Source: Lysobacter capsici
GTDB taxonomy: Bacteria; Pseudomonadota; Gammaproteobacteria; Xanthomonadales; Xanthomonadaceae
Direction of reading: 5' to 3'
Assembly (NCBI RefSeq): GCF_018732085.1
Contig: NZ_CP076103.1
Span: forward strand, 2,666,001 to 2,730,000
Length of the DNA stretch: 64,000 bases
Position numbers and translations under genes: made by a program. Below, piece after piece: positions 38,419-47,205 of the stretch (position 1 is the first letter of the stretch; every line of letters begins with the position of its first letter). Below the pieces are notes generated by a model. The model saw only the letters and a list, made by a program, of their open reading frames with translations, made no database searches and was not told where the DNA came from.

Positions 38419-38960
38419 CGCGCCTTCTCGATCTTGCTCAATTCCGGCAGCAATTCGTTCGCGATCACCTTGTCGGTGAGCGGCCCCACGAACTTCCAGC
38501 GCACGATGCCGCGACCGTCGACCAGAAAGGTTTCCGGCGCGCCATAAATGCCCCAGTCGATCGCCGCTTTACCGTCGTAGTCGGCGACCACCACCACATA
38601 CGGATTGCCGTACTGTTCCAGCCAACGCAGCGCGTCGGCGTGTTCGTCCTTCCAGTTGAACCCGATCACGCGCAAGCGCTTGGTTTCGGCGAATCGGGTC
38701 AGCACCGGGTGCTCATCGCGGCAGGCCGGGCACCAACTGCCCCAGACGTTGAGCAGGTACGGCGCGCCGCGCAATTCCTGCGAGGTCAGCAGGCGGCCGG
38801 CTTCGTGCAGCACCGGCAGCGAGAACGCGGGCGCGGGCTTGCCGATCAGCGGCGACGGTAGTTTTTCGCGATCGGGGTTGCGGCTGAGCCACACGCCGGC
38901 GGCGAGCAGCACCGCGAGTGCGGCAAACACAGCCAGCGGCAGCCAGCGACTGTTGTTCAT
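38415..38960 (-). CDS. thiol:disulfide interchange protein CcmG/DsbE (181 aa)
   Basis: Leftward from ATG 38960, overlapping ccmF and ccmH by 4 bp each. A signal anchor (RWLPLAVFAALAVLLAAGVW) leads to a periplasmic thioredoxin fold with LLNVWGSWCPACRDEHPVL, active-site Cys77-Cys80, then GAPETFLVDGRGIVRWKFVG with the cis-proline. CcmG passes reductant to CcmH and apocytochrome c. Confidence 0.9.
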   Translation of the reverse strand: MNNSRWLPLAVFAALAVLLAAGVWLSRNPDREKLPSPLIGKPAPAFSLPVLHEAGRLLTSQELRGAPYLLNVWGSWCPACRDEHPVLTRFAETKRLRVIGFNWKDEHADALRWLEQYGNPYVVVVADYDGKAAIDWGIYGAPETFLVDGRGIVRWKFVGPLTDKVIANELLPELSKIEKAR

Positions 38961-41011
38961 GCGTCGTCTCCATCGGGTTTGCCGGCAAAGACGGCATCGT
39001 CATTGCCGCGGTACCGCTTTTCAGTGGCGAACGCTTCCGGCCCGTCGGCCAGCGCGATGTCGAACGGATCGGGGTCGGTGCGTTTGGGCTCGGCCGCGAG
39101 CTTCGGCCGGAATCGCCGATCGGTCGCCGCCACCAAGCCGCCCAGCATCATCAGCAGCGCGCCGAGCCAGACCCAGCGCACGAACGGCTTGATGTGGACA
39201 CGCACCGCCCACGCGCCGCCACCGAGCGGTTCGCCGAGCGCGACGTACAGATCGCGGGTGATGCCCGGAGCGAGCGCGGCTTCGGTCAGAACCTGGCCGC
39301 CGCTGGCGTAGGCGCGTTTTTCCGGATGCATCACGGTCAGCAGTTCGCCGCCGTCGAACACGGTCACCGTGCCGTAGTCGGCTTCGTAATTCGGCCCGAC
39401 GCTGTGCTTGACGCTGTCGAAGCGGAACGAATAACGGCCCAGGTCCAGGCTCTTGCCCGGCGCGAGCGCGACTTCGCGCTGCACGCTCAGGCCCTCGACC
39501 AGCAAGGCGCCGATCAGGAACACCGCCACGCCCAGATGGGCCAGGGTCATGCCGAGCATTTCCGCGGTGAAGGCATTGCCCTTGCCGCGCACGCGTGTCC
39601 ACACGAAGCGCAGCGTGCCGGCCGCGACCCAGACCGCGCCGCCGACACCCGCGGCGACCTTGAGCGGACTCTGCGGCGCCAGGAAATACGCGGCGATGGC
39701 GGCGCCGAGCGCGAGCCCGGCCCACGGGATCAGCATCGCCAGCGGGCGCGAGACCTGTTCGCGCTGCCAGCGGAACAGCGGACCGAACGGCAGCAACAAC
39801 ACCAGCGGCGTCATCAGCAGCACGAACATCAGCGCGAAGTAGGGCGGGCCGACCGATATCTTGCCCAGGTCCAGCGCGTCGGCGAGCAAGGGATACAAGG
39901 TGCCCAGCAAAACCATCGCGCACGCGGTCGTCAGCAGCAGGTTGTTGCCGAGCAGCAGGGTCTCGCGCGACATCAGTTCGAACGGCTTGCCGGCGTTCTC
40001 CTCGCCCGACGGCGCGCGCAGCGCGTACAGCAGCAGCGAACCGCCGATCACGATGCCGAGGAAGATCAGCACGAACAGGCCGCGCGAGGGATCGGCGGCG
40101 AAGGCATGCACGCTGGTCAACACGCCCGAACGGACCAGGAAGGTGCCCAGCAGCGACAGCGAGAACGCGGCGATCGCGAGCAACAAGGTCCAGCCGCGGA
40201 AGCTGCCGCGTTTTTCCGTGACCGCCTGCGAATGAATCAGCGCCGCGCCGGCCAGCCACGGCATGAAGCTGGCGTTCTCGACCGGGTCCCAGAACCACCA
40301 GCCGCCCCAGCCCAGTTCGTAATACGCCCACCACGAGCCCAGGGCGATGCCGAGGGTCAGGAACGCCCAGGCGACGTTGGTCCACGGCCGGGTCCAGCGC
40401 AGCCAGCGCGCGTCGACCTTGCCGTCGAGCAGCGCGGCGATCGCGAACGCGAACGGCACGCTGAAACCGACGTAGCCGATGTACAGCATCGGCGGATGGA
40501 TGATCAGGCCCGGGTCCTGCAGCAGCGGATTGAGATCGCGGCCTTCGGCCACCGCCGGCAGCAGGCGCGCGAACGGGTTGCTGGTGAAGATCAGGAACGC
40601 CAGGAAGCCGACGCTGATCACGCCCATCACCCCGAGCACGCGCGCGATCACTTGTGACGGCAATGCCTTGGAGAACCAGGCCACCGCGCCGGTCCACAGC
40701 GCCAGCACCAGCGCCCACATCAGCAGCGAACCTTCGTGCGCGCCCCACACCGCCGAATAGCGGTACAGCACCGGCAGCAGGGTGTTGCTGTTCTCGGCGA
40801 CGTAGCGCAGCGAGAAATCCTGGTTGACGAAGGCATGCGTCAGCAGCACGAACGCGAAGCCGACCAGCAGCAACTGCGAATACGCGGCCGGCCGCGCGAT
40901 CGCCATCCACGATTCGATGCCGCGGTGCGCGCCGAACAACGGCAGCACGGTCTGCAGGACCGAGATCAGCAGGGCGAGGATCAGGGCGATCTGGCCGAGT
41001 TCAGGCAGCAT
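38957..41011 (-). CDS. haem lyase subunit CcmF (684 aa)
   Basis: Leftward from ATG 41011. A polytopic protein of about 15 helices with the tryptophan-rich haem-handling motif LGWGGWWFWDPVENASFMPW at about residues 233-252 and conserved histidine segments (SVWGAHEGSLLMWALVLALW, DPGLIIHPPMLYIGYVGFSV). The large periplasmic loop and final helix before the C-terminus fit CcmF. It ligates haem from CcmE to the CxxCH of c-type cytochromes together with CcmH and CcmI. The last 50 residues are a hydrophilic tail. Confidence 0.92.
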   Translation of the reverse strand: MLPELGQIALILALLISVLQTVLPLFGAHRGIESWMAIARPAAYSQLLLVGFAFVLLTHAFVNQDFSLRYVAENSNTLLPVLYRYSAVWGAHEGSLLMWALVLALWTGAVAWFSKALPSQVIARVLGVMGVISVGFLAFLIFTSNPFARLLPAVAEGRDLNPLLQDPGLIIHPPMLYIGYVGFSVPFAFAIAALLDGKVDARWLRWTRPWTNVAWAFLTLGIALGSWWAYYELGWGGWWFWDPVENASFMPWLAGAALIHSQAVTEKRGSFRGWTLLLAIAAFSLSLLGTFLVRSGVLTSVHAFAADPSRGLFVLIFLGIVIGGSLLLYALRAPSGEENAGKPFELMSRETLLLGNNLLLTTACAMVLLGTLYPLLADALDLGKISVGPPYFALMFVLLMTPLVLLLPFGPLFRWQREQVSRPLAMLIPWAGLALGAAIAAYFLAPQSPLKVAAGVGGAVWVAAGTLRFVWTRVRGKGNAFTAEMLGMTLAHLGVAVFLIGALLVEGLSVQREVALAPGKSLDLGRYSFRFDSVKHSVGPNYEADYGTVTVFDGGELLTVMHPEKRAYASGGQVLTEAALAPGITRDLYVALGEPLGGGAWAVRVHIKPFVRWVWLGALLMMLGGLVAATDRRFRPKLAAEPKRTDPDPFDIALADGPEAFATEKRYRGNDDAVFAGKPDGDDA

Positions 41012-41070
41012 GGGCGATCGCCTTGGGGTGGGTCATGGCGTGGGTTGAGTTGTCCGCGATGACGGCAAGA

Positions 41071-41290
<220 letters not shown>

Positions 41291-41308
41291 CTCCACGCGC
41301 GAAATACC

Positions 41309-41776
41309 TCAACGCGTGGGCTCCACGCCACCCGGCGCCGCGACATCATGCTTCTTGTGCGCCTGGCCCATCTTGTCGGCCACTTCCTTGGGCATATAGG
41401 TTTCGTCGTGCTTGGCCAGGATTTCCTCGGCGACGAACGTACCGCCCTGCATGCGTCCGGTCGCGACCACCGCCTGCTTCTCGCGAAACAGGTCGGGCAG
41501 GATGCCGGTATAGACCACCGGCATCAGCGCATCGCCGTCGGTGACGCTGAAATGCGCGTCCATCGATCCCGATGCGCGCTTGAACGAACCTTCCGCGACC
41601 ATTCCGCCGAGCCGGAAGCGCGCGCGTTCGCTGGCATCGCCGCGCAGGATCTCGCTGGGCGTGTACAGATACGCAACATTGCGCTGCAACGCGGTGGCGA
41701 CCAGCGCGGTGGCGACACCGGCGGCGGCGACCAGGCCCAGTACCCACAACAGGCGACGGCGACGGGTGGGATTCAT
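41309..41776 (-). CDS. haem chaperone CcmE (155 aa)
   Basis: Leftward from ATG 41776. Signal anchor LLWVLGLVAAAGVATALVAT, an OB-fold beta domain (FRLGGMVAEGSFKR, HFSVTDGDALMPVVYTGILP) and the haem-attachment motif LAKHDETYMP with His123 and Tyr127. CcmE binds haem covalently in the periplasm and carries it to CcmF. The stop overlaps downstream spacing only; a 297-bp repeat-filled gap follows before ccmF. Confidence 0.92.
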   Translation of the reverse strand: MNPTRRRRLLWVLGLVAAAGVATALVATALQRNVAYLYTPSEILRGDASERARFRLGGMVAEGSFKRASGSMDAHFSVTDGDALMPVVYTGILPDLFREKQAVVATGRMQGGTFVAEEILAKHDETYMPKEVADKMGQAHKKHDVAAPGGVEPTR

Positions 41777-41937
41777 CGGCTCAACTCACTGGGGGTGCTG
41801 CGTGCCGCGTCGCGCGCCGCGCGCTTGCGCGCCTGGCGCAATTCGCGGCGGACCTGCCACTGGCTGGCGAAGAAATCCCAGCCCAGCACGATGAAGAACA
41901 CTGCATAGGCAGCGATGAGGTAATTGCGGTATTCCAT
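41773..41937 (-). CDS. CcmD (54 aa)
   Basis: ATG 41937 shares a base with the ccmC stop, and the stop overlaps ccmE. One helix (NYLIAAYAVFFIVLGWDFFA) is followed by a basic tail (QVRRELRQARKRAARDAARS), exactly the form of CcmD, which helps release haem-loaded CcmE from CcmC. It is short and easily missed. Confidence 0.88.
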   Translation of the reverse strand: MEYRNYLIAAYAVFFIVLGWDFFASQWQVRRELRQARKRAARDAARSTPSELSR

Positions 41938-42701
41938 CAGCGCCGCTCCTGCGGGTTCGCCACGCCGGCCAGTTGCGCGACCCAGGCCTTGCCCTGTTCG
42001 CGGCGCAGGTTGTCGGCGCGCGCGCGCACCAGCAGCGCGCCGACGAACCACAGCTTGGTGCCGACGATCATCCAGATCAGCGGCGCCAGCATGCTCGGGT
42101 CCATGCTCGACTTGCCGAACAGGCTGATGGTCTGGCCCTGGTGCAGCGAGTTCCACCACACCACCGAATAGCGGATCACCGGCAGCAGGGCGACGCCGAC
42201 GATCGCCAGCAGGCCGGCGGCGCGCGCGGCGGCGCGACGGTCGTCGATCGCCTGGTACAGGCCGATCACGCCCAGATAGAGGAACAGCAGGATCAATTCG
42301 GTGGTCAGGCGCGGGTCCCAGTCCCACCAGGTGCCCCACATCGGCTTGCCCCAGATCGAACCGGTCGCCAGGGTGATCACGGTGAAGCCCGCGCCGATCG
42401 GCGCGCAGGCCATGGCCAGGATTTCGCACAGCTTGATCCGCCAGATCAGCGCGATCGCCGCGTACAACGCCATCAGCCCGAACACCGCCAGGCTCATCCA
42501 GGCGCTGGGCACATGGATGTACAGAATGCGGAAGCTGTCCTTCTGCTGGTAATCGGCCGGCACCTGGAACAGCGCACCGTACAGGCCCCAGGCCATCACC
42601 AGCGCGCCCAGGCCATAGGCCCACGGCGCCCAACGCGCGGCGAAGCGGTCGAAGCTGGGCGGCGAACCGAGTTGGTGGAACCAGCGGACGAGTGGATTCA
42701 T
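41937..42701 (-). CDS. haem exporter subunit CcmC (254 aa)
   Basis: Leftward from ATG 42701. Six helices and the tryptophan-rich motif GKPMWGTWWDWDPRLTTEL that presents haem to CcmE. YIHVPSAWMSLAVFGLMALY carries a conserved histidine and NSLHQGQTISL a second. CcmC loads haem on CcmE at the periplasmic face. A 146-bp gap separates it from ccmB. Confidence 0.92.
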   Translation of the reverse strand: MNPLVRWFHQLGSPPSFDRFAARWAPWAYGLGALVMAWGLYGALFQVPADYQQKDSFRILYIHVPSAWMSLAVFGLMALYAAIALIWRIKLCEILAMACAPIGAGFTVITLATGSIWGKPMWGTWWDWDPRLTTELILLFLYLGVIGLYQAIDDRRAAARAAGLLAIVGVALLPVIRYSVVWWNSLHQGQTISLFGKSSMDPSMLAPLIWMIVGTKLWFVGALLVRARADNLRREQGKAWVAQLAGVANPQERR

Positions 42702-42847
42702 TCAGTGGTTCGTTCGAAGGTCTCGAGGTCTGGGTCGCCGGGCGGCCTGGACGGTTGAGCGCGGCAGCCGGGCTGTCGCGCGCGGGTTCGGTCTGCTACT
42801 GGGTCCTGCTTCGGGTACTGCCTGGTTCTGTGCAACGCGCGGCGCGG

Positions 42848-43564
42848 TCAGGTCAGCGCGATGCGGATCGCGGCGGCGGCGGCCAGCGGCGCCAGCAGCA
42901 GCGCCACCACCAGTCCGGCGGCCAGCAACAGCAACGCGCCTACCGGGTCCAGTCCCTGGGCCGAGCGGGCCACGCTGCCCGCGCCGAAGACCAGCACCGG
43001 AACGTATAACGGCAGTGCCAGCAAGGCCACAAGGATACCAGAGCGCCGCATCCCGACCGTCAGCGCGGCGACCACCGCACCGAGCAGACTCAGCAAAGGC
43101 GTGCCCAGCGCGAGCGAGGCCAGCAGCACCGGCAGTTGGTCGCGCGGCAGGTACAGCAGTTCGGCCAGGAACGGGGTGGCGATCAGCAGGGGCAGGGCGG
43201 TGGTGGCCCAGTGGGTGAAGGTGCGCACCGCGACCAGCCAGCCCAGCGGCACCGGCGCCAGCATCCATTGCTCCAGCGAGCCGTCCTCGGCGTCGCCGCG
43301 GAACAAGGTGTCGAGCGCGAGCAGCCCGGCCAGCAGCGAGGCCAGCCACAGCACCGCGGCGGCGACCTTCGACAGCGCCTGCTTCTCGCCGCCCAGGGCC
43401 AGCGCGAACAGCACCACCACCAGCAGCGCGAACAGCGCCGGTTGCAGCGCATCGCCGCGGCGTCGCCACAGCAGGCGCAGATCGCGCGCGAGCAGCGCGC
43501 GCGCCGAACCGATCAAGCCGGGCGTCGCCGCGCCGGCGCTGGGATTGCGTTGCCGCACGCTCAT
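42848..43564 (-). CDS. haem ABC transporter permease CcmB (238 aa)
   Basis: I use ATG 43564, overlapping the ccmA stop as ATGA; the frame is open further upstream but that part is a shadow of ccmA. Six helices, with ARDLRLLWRRRGDALQPALF near the start and LFRGDAEDGSLEQWMLAPVP as the conserved loop. CcmB with CcmA and CcmC forms the ABC complex that uses ATP to free haem-CcmE. Confidence 0.9.
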   Translation of the reverse strand: MSVRQRNPSAGAATPGLIGSARALLARDLRLLWRRRGDALQPALFALLVVVLFALALGGEKQALSKVAAAVLWLASLLAGLLALDTLFRGDAEDGSLEQWMLAPVPLGWLVAVRTFTHWATTALPLLIATPFLAELLYLPRDQLPVLLASLALGTPLLSLLGAVVAALTVGMRRSGILVALLALPLYVPVLVFGAGSVARSAQGLDPVGALLLLAAGLVVALLLAPLAAAAAIRIALT

Positions 43565-44223
43565 GCGTTGGCCTCCATGGCGGCCGCGCGTCGCAGCACC
43601 AGCATGCGCGTGCGCACCGGCGGCGCGGCGTAGGCGCCGTGGGTCGTCACCAGCGCGGCGCCGCCTTCGCGCAGATGCGCCTGGACCATGCGGTTGACCA
43701 GTTCGATCCCTTCCAGGTCGAGGTTCGCGTACGGCTCGTCGAGCAGCCACAGCGGCGCCGGCGACATCCACAGCCGCGCCAGCGACAGGCGCTTCTTCTG
43801 TCCGGCCGACAACTGGCGCGCGAGTGCGTCGTCGTAACCGGCCAGGCCGACGATGGCCAACGCGTTCTCGGGCAACTGGCTGCGCCGGCGGCCCTGCAGG
43901 CCGCACAGGAAGTTCAGATTCTCCAGCGCGCTCAGGTCCGCCTTCAGGCCCGGCAGGTGACCGAGGTAGGCGATCGCGCGCGCGCGGCGCGAGGCGTCCG
44001 AGGGTTGCCCGTCGATGTCGATCCGGCCGTCGTCGGCGCGCAGCAGGCCGGCCAGCACGCGCAACAGCGTGGTCTTGCCGGCGCCGTTGTCGCCTTGCAC
44101 GAGCAAGGCTTCGCCGGCGTCGACGGCGAAGTCGAGCGGGCCGAACACGGGTTCGTCGTTGCGCGCGAAGCGCAGGCCGCGGGCTTCGAGCAGGGGTGGA
44201 GCGGTACGTTCGAGTGGGGTCAT
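43561..44223 (-). CDS. haem ABC transporter ATPase CcmA (220 aa)
   Basis: Leftward from ATG 44223, first gene of the ccm operon. Walker A GDNGAGKT at 44-51, ABC signature LSAGQKKRLSLAR, Walker B APLWLLDEPYANLD and H-loop VTTHGAY are all present. It drives the CcmABC complex. The operon order A-B-C-D-E-F-G-H-I runs unbroken to 36692. Confidence 0.93.
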   Translation of the reverse strand: MTPLERTAPPLLEARGLRFARNDEPVFGPLDFAVDAGEALLVQGDNGAGKTTLLRVLAGLLRADDGRIDIDGQPSDASRRARAIAYLGHLPGLKADLSALENLNFLCGLQGRRRSQLPENALAIVGLAGYDDALARQLSAGQKKRLSLARLWMSPAPLWLLDEPYANLDLEGIELVNRMVQAHLREGGAALVTTHGAYAAPPVRTRMLVLRRAAAMEANA

Positions 44224-44329
44224 CGGTCGCAGGCGGGCGGCGGGTCGGGCCGCGAAGCGGGCAGTCTATGCGACTGCGCGGGCCGCTCCGCACTCTCGCT
44301 GCGTATTGCCTGTTCGCCGCCTGACTCGG

Positions 44330-44803
44330 TCAGGTCCCGATCCAGTCGGTGTGCGCGGCCGGCTCGGCATGGTCCGGACGACCGAGCAGCATGCGCAGCC
44401 GCACCGGTTCGCCGCGTCGCCAGGCCAGCACGCCGGCCTGGCCGAACTCGCGCGCGAGCGCGTTGGCCACGGCATCGTCGAGATCGGCCAGCAGCCAGCC
44501 CGGTTCGCGCCACTGTCCGGCGGCGTCCTCGGCCCAGGCGGCATGACGCTGCACGCCGACCGCGTCCAGCCGCGAGACCAGGCGTTCGTCGGCGGCGCGG
44601 TTGGCGCTGTCGGAGTGCGGTTCGGACGCGGGGTTCCACGCGGTCAGGAACAGGTAACGGCTGGCGGGCCAGTACGCCTCCAGGTCGACCGCCGGCCGGC
44701 CCACGCGCAAGGGCAGGGCATCGCCGTCCAGCGCCACCGCATAGTCGGCAGCGGCGTAGGCGATCGCCAGTTCGGCGGCATCGAGCACCTGCAGTTCGCG
44801 CAT
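44330..44803 (-). CDS. DUF3293 protein (157 aa)
   Basis: Leftward from ATG 44803. The marker of DUF3293, FLTAWNPASEPHSDSANRAA, is present, followed by a helical segment (DERLVSRLDAVGVQR) and EPGWLLADLDDAVANALARE then FGQAGVLAWRRGEPVRLRML. The family is cytoplasmic and of unknown function. It lies 106 bp upstream of ccmA on the same strand. Confidence 0.8.
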   Translation of the reverse strand: MRELQVLDAAELAIAYAAADYAVALDGDALPLRVGRPAVDLEAYWPASRYLFLTAWNPASEPHSDSANRAADERLVSRLDAVGVQRHAAWAEDAAGQWREPGWLLADLDDAVANALAREFGQAGVLAWRRGEPVRLRMLLGRPDHAEPAAHTDWIGT

Positions 44804-44998
44804 GCACGCAGTGTCGCGGGGCCGCGCGGGCAGCGCAAATCCGGCCGACGGGCGGGCGCGCCGTCGATCGCATGCGCTGTCTTGCGACCGTCATATAGAT
44901 ATGTCGCCGCGTCATTGTCGCGGGCCGCCGCCGTCTAACGACCTGCAACGTGGATTTCGTACACTCCCCGATCCGATCGCGATCACGTACCAGGCCCC

Positions 44999-46147
44999 AT
45001 GACCCTGACCACCAAGCTGCCCAAAGTCGGCACCACCATCTTCACCGTGATGTCGCAGCTCGCCGCCGAACACCAGGCGGTCAACCTCGGTCAGGGCTTT
45101 CCGGATTTCGACGTGCCCGCGCGTTTGGTCGATGCGCTCGGCCGCGCCATGCGCGAAGGCAAGAACCAGTACGCACCGATGACCGGCATCCCGGCGCTGC
45201 GCCAGGCCATCGCGGCCAAGACCGAGCGCTGCTACGGCTACCGGCCCGACGCCGATGCCGAGGTCACCGTGGTCTCCGGCGCCAGCGAGGCGATCTTCGA
45301 CGCGGTCCAGGCGGTGGTGCGGCCGGGCGAGGAAGTGATCGTGCTCGACCCGTGCTACGACAGCTACGAGCCGGCGATCGACCTGGCCGGCGGCCGCGCG
45401 GTGCATGTGCCGCTGGACCCGCGGACCTTCGCCGTCGACTGGGATCGGGTGCGCGCGGCGGTCACGCCGAACACCCGCCTGCTGATGATCAACTCGCCGC
45501 ACAACCCGTCCGGCGCGATGTTCGACGCCGACGACATCGCCCGCCTGGGCGAGCTGCTCGCCGACACCGGCATCTGGCTGCTGTCGGACGAGGTCTACGA
45601 GCACATCGTGTTCGACGGCCGCCGCCACGAATCGGTGCTGCGCTATCCGCACCTGCGCGAGCGTGCCTTCGTGGTGTCCAGTTTCGGCAAGACCTACCAC
45701 TGCACCGGCTGGAAAATCGGGTACTGCATCGCACCTGCGGCCTTGTCGGCCGAGCTGCGCAAAGTCCATCAGTACAATAGCTTTTGCAGTTTCGCCCCGG
45801 CCCAATGGGCGTTCGCCGAGATGATCGAGGCCGAGCCGGAGCATTACGAGGGGCTGGGCGCCTTCTACCAGGCCAAGCGCGATCGCTTCGTTGATCAATT
45901 ATTGACCACCGCGCTCAAGCCGCTGCCGGTGCCGGGCGGCTATTTCCAGCTGGTCGACTACTCCGGCGTCAGCGATCTCGACGATGCCGCGTTCTGTCGC
46001 TGGCTCACAGTAGACAAGGGCGTCGCCGCGATCCCGCTGTCGCCGTTCTACGAGTCGCCGCCGGTGGGGCAACGTCTGGCGCGACTGTGTTTCGCCAAGA
46101 ACGAAGCGACCTTGGACGCGGCGATCGAGCGTTTGTTACGGCTGTAA
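44999..46147 (+). CDS. class I PLP aminotransferase, methionine aminotransferase-like (382 aa)
   Basis: ATG 44999. Motifs: NLGQGFPDFDVP, a substrate region NQYAPMTGIPALRQAIA, NSPHNPSGAMFDADD, LLSDEVYEHIVFDGRRHES and the PLP lysine Lys231 in SSFGKTYHCTGWKIGY. C-terminal arginine in ARLCFAKN. These match the YbdL/kynurenine aminotransferase subgroup, which uses methionine and aromatic amino acids. Length is normal. It is the last gene before the T4SS cluster. Confidence 0.88.
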   Translation: MTLTTKLPKVGTTIFTVMSQLAAEHQAVNLGQGFPDFDVPARLVDALGRAMREGKNQYAPMTGIPALRQAIAAKTERCYGYRPDADAEVTVVSGASEAIFDAVQAVVRPGEEVIVLDPCYDSYEPAIDLAGGRAVHVPLDPRTFAVDWDRVRAAVTPNTRLLMINSPHNPSGAMFDADDIARLGELLADTGIWLLSDEVYEHIVFDGRRHESVLRYPHLRERAFVVSSFGKTYHCTGWKIGYCIAPAALSAELRKVHQYNSFCSFAPAQWAFAEMIEAEPEHYEGLGAFYQAKRDRFVDQLLTTALKPLPVPGGYFQLVDYSGVSDLDDAAFCRWLTVDKGVAAIPLSPFYESPPVGQRLARLCFAKNEATLDAAIERLLRL

Positions 46148-46531
46148 CCCGCAACTCGATTTTGCACTTTTTTTGCACAACTACTTGCCGAATGCTTTGA
46201 CTTCGGTCTAATCTTCGTCTACGAGTGTCGTCAGACGCTCGTTCAACGGTTTAACCGTGGCTGTAGGGGGAGTTCATGGACAGAACGATCAGCGCGTGCC
46301 GCATTTCCGGCATGGCAAAAAGGTCGCGACCCGGCGCTAAAAGGGATGACGCTTTGCGCGTCTGTTTCGCAAAGGTGTCCGGCGTCTCATTTCGACCGAT
46401 GTCTGTCCGGTCACCTCATTTCCAACAATGACCGCGACGAGGTCCGTCGCAGCGTGCTGGCGCAGCCAGTCGCAGCCGACGACCGCTTCGGGTCCTATCG
46501 TGCGTCAGTACATTACTTAGCCGGGGAACGC
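46148..46531 (+). promoter_or_regulatory. promoter and long leader of the virB operon
   Basis: TTGCCG (46185-46190), 16 bp, TCTAAT (46207-46212) is a reasonable promoter; TTGACT (46197-46202), 17 bp, TACGAG is an alternative. Two inverted repeats follow: GAGTGTC-GTCA-GACGCTC near 46224-46241 and ACGGTT-T-AACCGT at 46246-46258. The leader to the virB7 GTG is about 310 bases and contains several GGA words in possible loops (AGGGGGAG, ATGGAC, GGGGAAC). In Xanthomonas citri the virB7 leader is known to be controlled by CpxR and CsrA; their action here is inference. Confidence 0.5.
46276..46431 (+). CDS. possible leader ORF of the virB operon (51 aa)
   Basis: ATG 46276 is preceded by AGGGGGAGTTC, a stronger ribosome site than that of virB7. 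The predicted 51 residues are basic and cysteine-containing (DRTISACRISGMAKRSRPGA). It does not look like a known protein. It may be a regulatory upstream ORF or chance. Confidence 0.3.
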   Translation: MDRTISACRISGMAKRSRPGAKRDDALRVCFAKVSGVSFRPMSVRSPHFQQ

Positions 46532-47104
46532 GTGAGACAACTAACTGCAACCAGCCCTCGTTTGTGGATCGCGATCCTGCTGGCCGTCGCGCTGGCCGGG
46601 TGCGCCACAAGGCCCGCGCCGGACTTCGGCGGCCGCTGGAAGCCGGTCAACCGGTATTCCGAAGCGCCCAACGAAATTCCGCTTCATCAGTCCTATGTCT
46701 TCTATCCCTCGCCGATGGACGGCACCTTGAAGGCGATGCTGACGCGCTGGACCCAGGATTCGAACATGAAGCTGGATTACCAGCACTATTCGGATTTCAC
46801 CCTGCATCAGGCGGTGTCGCAGATCCACACCACCAGCCTGCCGGACGCGATTTCGCAGCTCAATTCGGCCTACGCCGGACACGGCGTGGTGATCGCGCGC
46901 GAAGGCGAGCAGATCGTGGTGCGTTCGGCCGTGTCGGCGCCGCCGTCGACGGCGAACGATACGCCCGCGGTCGACGCCGCATCCAAGTCCGCGCACGCGC
47001 CCAAGAGCGATCCGGCCCAATCGCACTCGCCGTCGGCCAGCACCGCCGATCCGGGCGCGCTGCCGGCCGCGACCCTGGCGCAAGCCTCCGGTCCGTCGCG
47101 TTGA
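46532..47104 (+). CDS. VirB7-type T4SS outer-membrane lipoprotein with extra domain (190 aa)
   Basis: I choose GTG 46532, with GGGGAAC upstream, because it places the signal peptide at the N-terminus (PRLWIAILLAVALAGCATRP, lipobox LAGC with Cys near 25). Residues ~35-135 hold a folded domain (SYVFYPSPMDGTLKAMLTRW, LHQAVSQIHTTSLPDAISQL, GHGVVIAREGEQIVVRS) like the N0 domain known on VirB7 of the Xanthomonas T4SS, unlike the tiny VirB7 of Agrobacterium. The last 55 residues are low-complexity. It anchors the VirB9/VirB10 core complex to the outer membrane. Confidence 0.8.
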   Translation: MRQLTATSPRLWIAILLAVALAGCATRPAPDFGGRWKPVNRYSEAPNEIPLHQSYVFYPSPMDGTLKAMLTRWTQDSNMKLDYQHYSDFTLHQAVSQIHTTSLPDAISQLNSAYAGHGVVIAREGEQIVVRSAVSAPPSTANDTPAVDAASKSAHAPKSDPAQSHSPSASTADPGALPAATLAQASGPSR

Positions 47105-47205
47105 TCTTCGAACGGCGCAAGCCGGCCCGCACAGGCGACGAGTCCCGGCATGCGCAGGCATGCCGCGTCGCCGGCAACGATTCCATCGTTATGGATGCAG
47201 CATAG

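Noticed and set aside
39021..40910. Large alternative frames across ccmF (minus-strand 629 aa, plus-strand 579 aa)
   Set aside because: Both are low-complexity shadows of ccmF, which has the expected tryptophan-rich haem motif.
42848..44293. CcmB-CcmA fusion protein of 481 residues
   Set aside because: The frame is open upstream of CcmB, but the extra part is arginine-rich noise over ccmA; the ATGA overlap at 43561-43564 marks the true start.
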